A DNA stretch of 64,000 nt from an uncultured Ruminococcus sp. (GCA_910576995.1 CAJTLC010000005.1:1-64000); one strand, 5' to 3'. Shown: positions 8,345-16,509, counted from the stretch's first letter. A program made the numbers and translations. Notes: generated from the sequence alone by a model not told the origin.

Positions 8345-8452
8345 TCTGATTATGGTCACATATAATAAATGAGCGGCATTAAAACATACGCAGTATCCGC
8401 CAAAATTTACCGTAAAGACGTGTGTTTTATTTGTATGTGAACACGCTCTAAT
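8345..8452 (-). repeat. Palindromic repeat element in the leader of the dockerin-peptidase gene
   Basis: On the minus strand it opens with TTAGAGCGTGTTCACATAC and then has ACGTCTTTACGGTAAATTTTG and TACTGCGT, matching the core of the copies at 30732 and 50086. The far arm is degenerate. It lies downstream of a strong promoter (8463-8491), so it would be transcribed in the 5' untranslated region. Confidence 0.6.
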
Positions 8453-8462
8453 TACAAAAGTA

Positions 8463-8491
8463 ATTATAACACTTGCATGAAAAGAAGTCAA
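8463..8491 (-). promoter_or_regulatory. Promoter of the dockerin-C39 gene
   Basis: On the minus strand TTGACT, a 17-base spacer and TATAAT (plus-strand 8486-8491 and 8463-8468). The predicted leader is about 150 nt long and holds the repeat at 8345-8452. Confidence 0.75.
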
Positions 8492-8532
8492 GCATTTTCT
8501 GCAAAAAAATTTGCAAATTTTACCTTATTCGA

Positions 8533-9384
8533 TCAATTTGGCTGACCAAGGCGATGACGGAGATTGTCTTCTTTTAACTGCCTGCCTTCAGCGATAAGGC
8601 GAAGCATCTCGTCGGAATCAAAATTCTTGAGGGCGTCGCTGTATTTCTGTAGATTTTCAATTAAAATTTCAAGTTCATACAGCAGATTTTCTCTGTTCTG
8701 CATGAAAAGATCAGTCCACATATGCTCGTTCATAGTGGCGATTCGCGTCATATCCTGAAAACTTCCTCCGCTGAATCCGCATTCAAGAGAGAGTTCGGGA
8801 CTTTTCACGTAAGCGCTTGACACGATATGCGCAAGCTGTGAAGTATAGGCAATCATTTTGTCGTGATTTTCGGGAGAAGTGACGACTATTTTTCCGGCGC
8901 CGATTTCAGCGGCAAGATTTTTCAAAAGCTCGATATCAGATTCGCGGCTGTCCTCAAAAGGCGCGATAATGAAATTCGCTTTCAGAAAAAGATCTCCGCT
9001 GCTGTTATGATAACCGCCGAATTCTTTTCCAGCCATGGGGTGGATTCCAAGATATCTCAGATCACTATCTTCGGCAAGGGTTTTAACTCGTTTGGAAAAT
9101 TCGCCCTTAATTCCGCAAACGTCGGTAATCAGGGTATCGGGGCTGAATTTCGCGATATTCTCGCGCAGATATTTCTCGGCTGCTTCGGGAAAAAGCGAAA
9201 CGATCACAAGGTCGAATCCCTCGAAATTTCCGTCAAAATCCCGATCTATAGCCACATCACGGAGCGCCGAATATTCGATATCGTGATTGATATCACAGCC
9301 TACAACGAAATGGGAAGTGTATTTTTTCAACGCTTTACAAATCGAACCGCCTATAAGACCAAGTCCGACAACAAGTATTTTCAT
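8533..9384 (-). CDS. tyrA: Prephenate dehydrogenase
   Basis: The protein has about 283 residues from the ATG at 9384, which has AAAGGTG eight bases upstream; a GTG three codons earlier is too close to that site. An N-terminal Rossmann fold (GLGLIGGSICKAL) binds NAD(P). The catalytic/substrate segment has GIHPMAGKEFGGYHNS (His near residue 119), and a helical dimerisation domain follows. It oxidatively decarboxylates prephenate to 4-hydroxyphenylpyruvate in tyrosine synthesis. No ACT domain is present, so feedback control by tyrosine at this protein is doubtful. It is a single gene with its own promoter at 9422-9450. Confidence 0.92.
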   Translation of the reverse strand: MKILVVGLGLIGGSICKALKKYTSHFVVGCDINHDIEYSALRDVAIDRDFDGNFEGFDLVIVSLFPEAAEKYLRENIAKFSPDTLITDVCGIKGEFSKRVKTLAEDSDLRYLGIHPMAGKEFGGYHNSSGDLFLKANFIIAPFEDSRESDIELLKNLAAEIGAGKIVVTSPENHDKMIAYTSQLAHIVSSAYVKSPELSLECGFSGGSFQDMTRIATMNEHMWTDLFMQNRENLLYELEILIENLQKYSDALKNFDSDEMLRLIAEGRQLKEDNLRHRLGQPN

Positions 9385-9421
9385 ATTTTTCACACCTTTT
9401 CATAAATATCTTGTAAGCTAT

Positions 9422-9450
9422 AGTATATCACTTTAAATCAAAAAAGTCAA
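9422..9450 (-). promoter_or_regulatory. Promoter of tyrA
   Basis: Minus strand TTGACT, 17-base spacer, TATACT (plus-strand 9445-9450 and 9422-9427). Confidence 0.7.
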
Positions 9451-9536
9451 GCGCATCAATTTTTACTTGTGCGGCGTTATGTAGGGGAGAGTATTAGCTG
9501 CATAAAACTATACTAACAAAATTGATTAGCATGATA

Positions 9537-9565
9537 TTGAAATAAAAGACAATTCATGATATAAT
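9537..9565 (+). promoter_or_regulatory. Promoter of the apbE operon
   Basis: TTGAAA (9537-9542), 17-base spacer, TATAAT (9560-9565), 31 bases ahead of the apbE start. Confidence 0.78.
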
Positions 9566-9596
9566 ATAAGATAACCGATTGAAAGGACTATTTTCG

Positions 9597-10604
9597 ATGA
9601 AGCTGAAAAAATTATCCGTATTAATGGCAGTTCCGCTGATTTTTACGGTCGGATGCACCGAAAAAAAACAGCGCGATATTTTTGCAATGGATACATACAT
9701 GAGCATTACGGCTTATGGCAATAACGCCGATAAAGCTATTGACAAAGCGACCGAAAGAATTACCGAACTGGAATCGCTTCTTGACGTAAACTCGGAAAAA
9801 AGCGACGTTTGGAAAATTAATGATTCCAACGGGAATTCTGTGCAGATTTCTGATGATACTGCTGAAATTATAAATTCAGCAATCAAATTCTGCGACAGTA
9901 CCCAAACTCTTGATATCACAATATATCCTGTTCTGAAAGAATGGGGATTCACTACGGGTAACTACAAAATTCCAGAAGCAAATAAGCTTGATAAACTTCT
10001 GAAGAACGTCGATTATCGCAATATAAAGCTTGACGGAAACAATATTTCGATTCCTGAAAATTATATGATTGATCTCGGCGCGATAGCAAAAGGATATACA
10101 GGCGACGAGGTTATCGCCGAACTAAGAGAAAACGGCGCAGAATCAGCAATAATCAGCCTTGGTGGCAACGTTCAGACTTTCGGTTCAAAGCCCGGCGGCT
10201 CAGATTGGAAAATTTCCGTGACAAATCCGTTTAAGCCCGATTCGAGTATGTGCATGATCTCGGTCGGCGAAAAAGCCGTAGTAACTTCCGGCAGCTATGA
10301 ACGCTTTTTTACAGGCAGCGACGGCAGGAAATATCATCATATAATCGACAAAAGCGATGGATATCCTGCCGATAACGGGCTTGTTTCGGTCACGATAATA
10401 GGAGACAGCGGCTTGATGTGCGACGCTCTTTCGACTGCGCTTTTTATTGCGGGGACGGAAAATGCTGCGGAATTCTGGCGTAAAAACAGAAATTTTGATA
10501 TGATTCTCGTTACGGACGACTGCAAAATCATGTATACCGACGGATTGGAAGATACTCTGGAAAACGTCAGCAATATGCCTGCGGAGGTGATTTCAAATGA
10601 CTAA
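9597..10604 (+). CDS. apbE: FAD:protein FMN transferase, lipoprotein (ApbE)
   Basis: The protein has 335 residues from the ATG at 9597, with GAAAGGA upstream. A lipobox (FTVGC, Cys18) predicts a lipoprotein outside the membrane. The ApbE signatures are visible: FAMDTYMSI near the N-terminus, a central IDLGAIAKGYTGDEV, SLGGNVQTFG, and YHHIIDKSDGYPADNG with the metal-binding residues. The enzyme attaches FMN from FAD to Thr or Ser of target flavoproteins, such as Rnf, Nqr or extracellular electron-transfer proteins. It is first in a three-gene operon with a NusG_II protein and a Gx transporter. No obvious flavinylated partner lies in the window. Confidence 0.93.
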   Translation: MKLKKLSVLMAVPLIFTVGCTEKKQRDIFAMDTYMSITAYGNNADKAIDKATERITELESLLDVNSEKSDVWKINDSNGNSVQISDDTAEIINSAIKFCDSTQTLDITIYPVLKEWGFTTGNYKIPEANKLDKLLKNVDYRNIKLDGNNISIPENYMIDLGAIAKGYTGDEVIAELRENGAESAIISLGGNVQTFGSKPGGSDWKISVTNPFKPDSSMCMISVGEKAVVTSGSYERFFTGSDGRKYHHIIDKSDGYPADNGLVSVTIIGDSGLMCDALSTALFIAGTENAAEFWRKNRNFDMILVTDDCKIMYTDGLEDTLENVSNMPAEVISND

Positions 10605-10941
10605 AGGCGTGAAGATCTCAATAATCGTTATATCATTTATATTTATATTTTCATTGTTGCTTTCTATAATTATCTTCAACAAATCTGCTGGAAATTTTGT
10701 AGAGATTATACAAGACAACAAAGTTCTATACACGTTTGATCTGAATACAACTTATGATAAAACTATTAAAATTGAATGTGAAAACGGCTATAATATTATT
10801 GAAATAGATAAAAATCAAGTTCGGATTTCAGAATCAAACTGTCCCGATAAGGTGTGTATGAATACCGGAAATTTACGAAGCGGCGTGCCTATTGTTTGTT
10901 TGCCGCACAAGCTGGTGATCAGGTATGCAGATGAAGATTAA
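10597..10941 (+). CDS. NusG domain II-containing membrane-anchored protein
   Basis: This 114-residue protein has one N-terminal membrane helix (about 8-28) and an extracellular NusG_II domain with NCPDKVCMNTG and VCLPHKLVIRY, the paired Cys motifs usual in the family. It overlaps the end of apbE by 8 bp and the start of the next gene by 17 bp, so the three are translationally coupled. Such proteins accompany ApbE and Rnf-type or FMN-linked electron-transfer genes in many Firmicutes. The exact role is not established; help with the flavinylated apparatus or redox at the membrane is inferred. Confidence 0.85.
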   Translation: MTKGVKISIIVISFIFIFSLLLSIIIFNKSAGNFVEIIQDNKVLYTFDLNTTYDKTIKIECENGYNIIEIDKNQVRISESNCPDKVCMNTGNLRSGVPIVCLPHKLVIRYADED

Positions 10942-11422
10942 AAGAATTACTGAACTTGCCCTCCTGACTGCCGCCTCTCTTATCGTGTTCATAATCGAAG
11001 CGCGTCTGCCTAACCTAACCCCGATTCAGGGTGTAAAACTGGGACTTGCAAATATTTTTACGGTCTATGGAGTCTACAGATTCAGCGGTCGTGAAGTAGC
11101 TCTTATGGTGATTACAAGGGTGATTCTTGGCGGAATTTTTGGTGGAAATTTATCCGCGATCATCTACAGTCTGTCGGGTGCGGTCGCCTGTTTGATAGGA
11201 ATGCTTTTGATGAAAAAAATAATTCCTAAAAATTATATATGGCTATGCAGTGTATTCGGCGCAGTATTTCATAATATGGGTCAGACAGCCGCCGCAATCG
11301 CCATAACAGGCAGTTTTTCCGTGATCGCCTATGCTCCTGTTCTGATAGTTTCAGGCTGTATAGCAGGAGCATTCACCGGTTTAACGGCTGCGTTTGTTAC
11401 CAACAGACTCGAAAAAAGTTGA
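10925..11422 (+). CDS. Gx transporter family protein (HepI-like integral membrane protein)
   Basis: A hydrophobic 165-residue protein with about five membrane helices. It has the conserved opening ALLTAASLIVFIIEARLP and the core IQGVKLGLANIFTVY. This is PF07456, annotated either as heptaprenyl diphosphate synthase component I or as a Gx transporter, related to ECF-type S components. Its position after apbE and the NusG_II gene is a common arrangement and suggests a link to export or supply of a flavin or quinone-type cofactor (inference). An alternative start lies two codons downstream at 10931. Confidence 0.83.
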   Translation: MQMKIKRITELALLTAASLIVFIIEARLPNLTPIQGVKLGLANIFTVYGVYRFSGREVALMVITRVILGGIFGGNLSAIIYSLSGAVACLIGMLLMKKIIPKNYIWLCSVFGAVFHNMGQTAAAIAITGSFSVIAYAPVLIVSGCIAGAFTGLTAAFVTNRLEKS

Positions 11423-11429
11423 AAATTTA

Positions 11430-11560
11430 ATAAGATATGTTGCTTTGAAGTTATACTGACCTGCCATAGCTATTGACGCAGCATTTTTACTGGATATTTT
11501 GCAATAGTATCGAATATACATCACACGATTCATCTGCTTTCTCTATGAACACGCTCTAAT
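11430..11560 (-). repeat. Degraded copy of the palindromic repeat
   Basis: The 3' end (11541-11560) reads CTCTATGAACACGCTCTAAT, the reverse complement of a TTAGAGCGTGTTCATAG arm. Inside is GACGCAGC, which matches the core GCTGCGTC in reverse. The other arm is poorly preserved, so the left limit is uncertain. It fills the gap between the Gx transporter and the PfkB-family gene. Confidence 0.4.
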
Positions 11561-11601
11561 ATTAAGATTTTTATCCTCATTCTAAATAGAGAATAATTCT
11601 C

Positions 11602-11630
11602 TTTACATTAAATCAGAAATGTGATACAAT
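11602..11630 (+). promoter_or_regulatory. Promoter of the PfkB-family kinase gene
   Basis: TTTACA (11602-11607), 17-base spacer, TACAAT (11625-11630). Confidence 0.65.
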
Positions 11631-11701
11631 ATAAATGTTAAGCAACTTCGAAACATTAAATTGTGTATTTTGTGTATTATATATTGGGTGGTGGTAGTTT
11701 T

Positions 11702-12631
11702 ATGATATATACTGTGACTTTTAATCCTGCTATTGATTATGTGGTTCAAGCCGATGACTTCTGTCCGGGAGGCATAAATCGCCTGAATTCCGAGAAAATC
11801 TTTTTTGGCGGTAAGGGGATCAACGTTTCAGCCGTTCTCCGTGAGTTGGGAATTTCATCTAAAGCGCTTGGATTTATTGCCGGATTCACGGGTGATGCGA
11901 TCGAAAATGGACTGCGTGAAATGGGTGTGGAGACTGATTTTATTCATCTAAAAAATGGATTTTCGCGAATTAATGTCAAGATCAAGTCGGATTTGGAGAC
12001 TGAACTTAATGGTGGCGGACCTAATATAAGCGAGGAGTCGATTTCGGAATTTTTCGATAAACTTCGAATGCTGAAAAACGGCGACACCCTTGTACTTGCC
12101 GGAAGCGTTCCGAAGTCAGTGTCGCCTAATATTTATGAGGATATACCTCGATTTATTGCGGATAAGGATATACGAATGATTGTTGACGCTGAAAAATATC
12201 TGCTTCTTAAAACTCTGAAATTTAAACCTTTTTTGATCAAGCCAAATATTGATGAGCTGAAAAAAATATTTGAAACGACCCTCAGAAGCGATGACGAAAT
12301 AGTTGACTGTGCCGTTAAGCTTCAAGAAATGGGCGCGAAAAACGTTCTTGTATCTATGGCGGAAAAAGGCGCGTTATTGCTTGACGAGGGCGGAACTGTA
12401 CGTAGATGCGGCGCATTTCAGGGAATTGTGAGAAATTCTGTAGGCGCAGGAGACGCGATGGTTGCAGGATTTATAGCAGGTTTTGATGGCGGCAATTACG
12501 AATATGCGCTTAAATTGGGAACTGCCTGTGGAGGAGCGGCTGCATTTTCCTACGGTTTGCCGAAAAAGGAGGAAATATTAGCCTTATTGGAAAGTGATGG
12601 ATTTATTATTGATCAGAGCGTGTTCACATAA
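11702..12631 (+). CDS. 1-phosphofructokinase-type sugar kinase (PfkB family)
   Basis: The protein has 309 residues from the ATG at 11702, with GGGTGGTGG upstream. Family hallmarks are the N-terminal TFNPAIDYVV, the GG motif FFGGKGINVS, NVKIKSDLETELNGGGP, and the C-terminal catalytic NSVGAGDAMVAGFIAG with the base Asp. This pattern is typical of FruK/LacC, which phosphorylate fructose 1-phosphate or tagatose 6-phosphate. No PTS or lac genes are adjacent, so the substrate is not settled. The last codons and the TAA stop lie inside the arm of a palindromic repeat (12614-12719), so the C-terminus (QSVFT) is repeat-derived. Confidence 0.85.
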   Translation: MIYTVTFNPAIDYVVQADDFCPGGINRLNSEKIFFGGKGINVSAVLRELGISSKALGFIAGFTGDAIENGLREMGVETDFIHLKNGFSRINVKIKSDLETELNGGGPNISEESISEFFDKLRMLKNGDTLVLAGSVPKSVSPNIYEDIPRFIADKDIRMIVDAEKYLLLKTLKFKPFLIKPNIDELKKIFETTLRSDDEIVDCAVKLQEMGAKNVLVSMAEKGALLLDEGGTVRRCGAFQGIVRNSVGAGDAMVAGFIAGFDGGNYEYALKLGTACGGAAAFSYGLPKKEEILALLESDGFIIDQSVFT

Positions 12632-12719
12632 AAATAGAATGCAAGTCAGCTCGTCGTATAGTATTGTCAGCCAAATCAAATATTGTGGATACTGCTTATT
12701 TTATGTGAACATGATCTAT
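12614..12719. repeat. Palindromic repeat between two convergent genes, carrying both stop codons
   Basis: The left arm GAGCGTGTTCACATAAAA pairs with the right arm (TTATGTGAACATGATC in reverse complement). The PfkB gene ends at the TAA in the left arm (12629-12631) and the convergent CPBP gene ends at the TAA in the right arm (12696-12698). The spacer is about 60 bp. Confidence 0.75.
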
Positions 12720-13580
12720 TTTTTTACTGTCTATGATTAAAAGAATAAAACATATTGCGCCTAAAAGAATCTCCGGAATCGTGAATACAAGCCAGTGATA
12801 GATTTCGAGCCGCTCCCATTTATCTGCGCTTGCCATAAAGAAATTCGAAATGCCAGAACCGCCGTTGTTTCCGCAGGCATGGAAGATCGCCGCAGGAAAA
12901 ATGCTGCCGCTTTTTTTGGTAAGCCACATGAGAACTACGCCGTCGGCAATGCAGGTGATCGTCATGCAGACAATGCCCAGCCATGGAAATCCCCAGTAAT
13001 CGCGTCCGAAATTATGCCCCTCAACTGTCAGAGGCATATGCCAGATACCCCAGATAATTCCGCCGACGAGACAAGTCCAGGGCGTACCGATAAGCTTTTC
13101 AAGCTTGGGGTAAAGATAAGCGCGCCAACCGAATTCCTCGCCGAATGTTATCCATGCCATAACAGCCGAAATCGACATTATATTGAGTATCATGCCGCTC
13201 ATCAGGATGAGGGAATTATTTTCGAATGCCGTTTTAAAGTCGAGTTTTCCGAAGAAAAGCTCCATGCATATACCCGATAGTGCGCCGCTCAGAATTGGCA
13301 GCAGGAATGCAGCTATATAATATTTGATATTGTTATTTGTGAGAATATTGAGATGAAGATATGAATTTTTCATGCCCTCTTTAGTTACTGCACGGGTGAT
13401 CAAATTGGCGATGGCAGGCGGAAACATAAGTAAAATCGCGATTATCTGGTATTTCTGACTGCTGAACCAGACATCAAATCCTGCTGTTTTATTCAGAATT
13501 ATTTCAGGAATCCAGGTTAAGCCAAAAGAAACAATTATAAAAGTTGCTATCCTTTTCCACTCTGTCTTTTTATTTATCAT
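12696..13580 (-). CDS. CPBP-family intramembrane protease (Abi/CAAX type)
   Basis: The protein has about 294 residues. The chosen ATG at 13580 has GGAG nine bases upstream, in preference to the TTG at 13589. About eight hydrophobic segments are seen. The metal-binding glutamate motif is EEFGWRAYLYPKLEKL (about 150-165), followed by GIIWGIWHMPL with its His and a C-terminal FHACGN. The family cleaves peptides within membranes and often serves in bacteriocin maturation or immunity. It is the last gene of a GntR-ABC operon and overlaps the preceding permease by 11 bp. Its C-terminal DHVHIK is encoded by a repeat arm. Confidence 0.88.
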   Translation of the reverse strand: MINKKTEWKRIATFIIVSFGLTWIPEIILNKTAGFDVWFSSQKYQIIAILLMFPPAIANLITRAVTKEGMKNSYLHLNILTNNNIKYYIAAFLLPILSGALSGICMELFFGKLDFKTAFENNSLILMSGMILNIMSISAVMAWITFGEEFGWRAYLYPKLEKLIGTPWTCLVGGIIWGIWHMPLTVEGHNFGRDYWGFPWLGIVCMTITCIADGVVLMWLTKKSGSIFPAAIFHACGNNGGSGISNFFMASADKWERLEIYHWLVFTIPEILLGAICFILLIIDSKKIDHVHIK

Positions 13581-14349
13581 ATTCTTCAACTCCTTTCATA
13601 AATAATTTGCGTGAAATAAAGTATGACGTCACATATGCAATTGCCGAAATTACGGGGATAATTCCCATGACAAGCATCATTTTATCGGAAAGCTGATTAT
13701 TGATAAGCTTTTCTATTGTTCCGTAGACCGCGTCTAAAATTATGTCTGAATTCTTTGGGAGAGGTCCGAAAAGCAGATATACCACAGTAGCAAATAATAA
13801 TACAGCTAACATTATGCATTTTACCTGCGCGCCTTTTTTCACGCCGAAACGCACTGAAAAGGGGATATCGATCGCGAGATACAGCAGAATAACATAGAAT
13901 ATGAACGTGAATATTCCTGTAAGAGCGGGAATTTCCGTTTCTATAGCGATCGAAGTTATCGAGCAGTGCGCCATGTCCGTGAGAGTGATGGAAAGGAAAT
14001 TTACGCAGAGGGATATGAAAATAATGAGGTATTTGCTGTAGACCTGCTTTTTTATGCCGTCGGGAGTTGAAGTGATAAAATGCGACCATTTTTTATTTTC
14101 GTCAGCTGAAATCATCGCGTTCGGAACTATTACCGAAATGAAAAAACAGATGGAATATAGCGAAAAACGCACTATTAATCCGCTGTTGGAAAATTCGTAG
14201 AATGATTCTTTAATGGTCGTCATGGAGAATCCTTTCTCGAAATCTGACGAAAATACGATCAGTAAAGCGAGCATGACAGGCGGTAAGAATATAGATATAA
14301 TCAGAAATAACTTGCTTTGTATAATATTTTTGTAAAGCAATCCTTTCAT
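13570..14349 (-). CDS. ABC transporter permease (ABC-2 type)
   Basis: A 259-residue membrane protein with about six hydrophobic segments, starting MKGLLYKNIIQSKLF. It has the general shape of ABC-2 permeases that partner a single-chain ATPase. It overlaps both the upstream permease (by one base at 14349) and the downstream CPBP gene, so all are co-translated. The cargo is unknown; operons led by a YtrA-type GntR regulator often respond to cell-envelope antibiotics. Confidence 0.8.
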   Translation of the reverse strand: MKGLLYKNIIQSKLFLIISIFLPPVMLALLIVFSSDFEKGFSMTTIKESFYEFSNSGLIVRFSLYSICFFISVIVPNAMISADENKKWSHFITSTPDGIKKQVYSKYLIIFISLCVNFLSITLTDMAHCSITSIAIETEIPALTGIFTFIFYVILLYLAIDIPFSVRFGVKKGAQVKCIMLAVLLFATVVYLLFGPLPKNSDIILDAVYGTIEKLINNQLSDKMMLVMGIIPVISAIAYVTSYFISRKLFMKGVEEYDK

Positions 14350-15137
14350 TATTTATCCCTCCTTTTCATGATCATTGCGTTTATTATAAATCCTGCAATA
14401 AAAATTATTGTTATAGTAGGTATAATAAAAACATATATATTGCTTAGCGTGTTTTTTATGTAGCCAAGCATTATGCTTGTCATATCCATTGCCATTTCGT
14501 CAGAATTCATATCAGGGTGTTCTTCTTGAAATGTAGCGACGATTTTTTGTATATCCACAAAAAAATGGCGTGATATAATCAATAGAGGTATCATAAGCAC
14601 GATCGGCGAAGCTTTTGAAAGATTGATTGCTCTGTCATTTTTAGACGCAAGCATGAATGTCGTCGTAATAAAATCGCTCAGCAGGCAGGCGGCGATGATC
14701 AGCAAAAAGTTCATTATATAGCTGATTTGGAAGCTTTTTCCTGAAACAGCGCATATCACAGCGTAATTCAGAATCTGCATAAGGAATGACGTTAATGTTA
14801 TTATTATCTTAATAATTGTTTTTACAAATGCTGATTTGATGGGCGGGATTGGGAGACACATTGAATATCTTCTCCAGCCGAATTTGAAATCGGATTCTAC
14901 GACATCTGTATTGCAGATGAATATTGCAAATATAAATGTTACGACAAATATACATATGTTATATATGGCGTTATATGCCATATCATCATCGCGGCAGAAC
15001 GACAGATTGCCGATTTCGGCGCTAAGAATGACAAGCCAAGTCAGAATCATAACGGAAAACGCTATAAAAAAGTTGTGGATCAAGCTCTTTTTCATAAGCA
15101 TTATCTCGCGATATAATAAAGAGTTAATTTTTTTCAT
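14349..15137 (-). CDS. ABC transporter permease (ABC-2 type), second subunit
   Basis: A 262-residue membrane protein with about six hydrophobic segments, including a pair near 20-65 and a C-terminal one (IIPTITIIFIAGFIINAMI). The short loop FGWRRYSMCLPIPPIKSAFVK near residue 90 is typical of ABC-2 permeases. It lies between the ATPase gene (20 bp gap) and the second permease (overlapping). The two permeases are probably a heteromeric pore. The start at 15137 has only a moderate GGTG site. Confidence 0.8.
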   Translation of the reverse strand: MKKINSLLYREIMLMKKSLIHNFFIAFSVMILTWLVILSAEIGNLSFCRDDDMAYNAIYNICIFVVTFIFAIFICNTDVVESDFKFGWRRYSMCLPIPPIKSAFVKTIIKIIITLTSFLMQILNYAVICAVSGKSFQISYIMNFLLIIAACLLSDFITTTFMLASKNDRAINLSKASPIVLMIPLLIISRHFFVDIQKIVATFQEEHPDMNSDEMAMDMTSIMLGYIKNTLSNIYVFIIPTITIIFIAGFIINAMIMKRRDK

Positions 15138-15157
15138 TTATTTCACCGCGCCTTTCG

Positions 15158-16036
15158 TTAACGCCATTCTTTTTTGTCGCGATTGACGTAATATAGCATC
15201 ATTTCGTCAAGCGTGACAGGATCGATGACCGCCCCCGAATATTTTTTGAGCATGGCTTTTTTGTCAGATATTAGGATTTCCGCACCGAAATCGTTCAATC
15301 TCGCACTTATAAAATCATCAGGCTCAATGTCCCTGTAATCCCTTTTGCTGCATTTCAGGATTCCATGATCTTCAAGTATTTTATCCTTATAACCCGAAAT
15401 AAGAATTTCGCCTCGATTGATAAAAGTAACGTTATCCGCAATTTTTTCGAGATCGCTGGTAATATGGCTGCTCATGAGAATGCTGTGAGTTTCGTCCTGC
15501 AAATATTCGAGGAAAATATCGAGAATTTCGCTTCTGACGACGGGGTCGAGACCTGTAGTCGCTTCGTCCATAACAAGAAGCTCGGCATTATGAGAGAGCG
15601 CACAAGCGATTTGCAGCTTCATTTTCATTCCCTTTGAGAAATTGCCGATCTTCTTTTTTTGCGGCAGCTGAAAGCGGTCGAGGTAATTCAGGAAGGTTTC
15701 GTCGCTCCAGTTTTCGTAAATTCCTTTGAAGATCTTCGCCATATTTGTCGCTGAAAAAGAATCGTGGAAAGGAATTTCGTCGAAAACAACTGCGATACGC
15801 TCTTTAATCGCTGCTTCGTCTTTAATATAATCCATTCCGAAAATTTTGATTTCGCCTTCGTCGACGCTGATGATGTTAAGAATACTTCGGATAGTCGTGG
15901 TTTTCCCCGCTCCGTTCTGCCCAATAAATCCCATAATGCTGCCTTTCGGCACATTAAAGCTGACGTTATTCAATGTAAATCCGTCATATTTTTTTGTAAC
16001 TCCGCAAATTTCTATGGCATTTTTGTAATCATTCAT
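15158..16036 (-). CDS. ABC transporter ATP-binding protein
   Basis: This 292-residue ATPase has Walker A GQNGAGKTTTIRS (about 38-50), signature FSKGMKMKLQIACAL (about 135), Walker B LLVMDEATTGLDP (about 155-167) and switch His in MSSHI (about 192). The C-terminal 90 residues form an accessory domain of the YtrB/CcmA type. It energises the two permeases downstream. Its ATG overlaps the end of the GntR gene (ATGAATGA), with GGAGG upstream, so expression is tied to the regulator. Confidence 0.93.
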   Translation of the reverse strand: MNDYKNAIEICGVTKKYDGFTLNNVSFNVPKGSIMGFIGQNGAGKTTTIRSILNIISVDEGEIKIFGMDYIKDEAAIKERIAVVFDEIPFHDSFSATNMAKIFKGIYENWSDETFLNYLDRFQLPQKKKIGNFSKGMKMKLQIACALSHNAELLVMDEATTGLDPVVRSEILDIFLEYLQDETHSILMSSHITSDLEKIADNVTFINRGEILISGYKDKILEDHGILKCSKRDYRDIEPDDFISARLNDFGAEILISDKKAMLKKYSGAVIDPVTLDEMMLYYVNRDKKEWR

Positions 16037-16409
16037 GGCTTCCTCCGTAAATCAAATCAAGAATTTCTTTTAGTTCGTCGAGAGAAACTCCGCAAAGCTT
16101 GGCTTTTTCGCAAGCCTGCGAAAGTAATTCTTCAGTCTGCCGAAGCTGTTCTTCGTAAAACAGTTCTTTATTCTGCGCCTTTACGAAGCTGCCCTTACCC
16201 GTATACGATTCAATAAAACCGTCGCGTTCAAGTTCTTCGTAGGCGCGTTTGGTGGTGATAACGCTGATTCTCAGCTGCATTGCGAGATTTCGCATTGAAG
16301 GAAGGGCGTCCCCTTCTTTCAGAGCGCCATTGAGTATCAGGGTTTTGATCTGCGATGAGATCTGGCTGTAAATCGGTTCTCCCGAAGAATTGCTTATAAT
16401 TATATCCAT
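16029..16409 (-). CDS. GntR-family transcriptional regulator, YtrA subfamily
   Basis: The protein has 126 residues from the ATG at 16409, which follows GAGGTACGCGTAC. The winged helix spans about 5-70, with SQISSQIKTLILNGALKEGD and the recognition region SVITTKRAYEELERDGFI, and a short helical tail of about 50 residues follows. The short tail with no ligand domain is the YtrA type, usually the repressor of its own ABC operon. A perfect palindrome at 16433-16454 just upstream is the likely operator. Confidence 0.9.
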   Translation of the reverse strand: MDIIISNSSGEPIYSQISSQIKTLILNGALKEGDALPSMRNLAMQLRISVITTKRAYEELERDGFIESYTGKGSFVKAQNKELFYEEQLRQTEELLSQACEKAKLCGVSLDELKEILDLIYGGSHE

Positions 16410-16432
16410 GTACGCGTACCTCAAGTGAATAA

Positions 16433-16454
16433 TGTGTATATACTATATATACAT
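16433..16454. promoter_or_regulatory. Palindromic operator for the GntR regulator
   Basis: TGTATATA-CTA-TATATACA is a perfect 19-bp inverted repeat, extended by GTG/CAT on the outside, 24-45 bases upstream of the GntR start. YtrA-type regulators bind such GT-rich palindromes overlapping their own promoter. Confidence 0.75.
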
Positions 16455-16509
16455 TATAACAGGCTGTTGTTGGTTTGTCAAGGAGATTTTTAAAATTCTG
16501 TGAAAAACT

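Noticed and set aside
11602..11702. Riboswitch ahead of the PfkB-family gene
   Set aside because: The leader is short and AT-rich, and shows no pairing pattern beyond the promoter.
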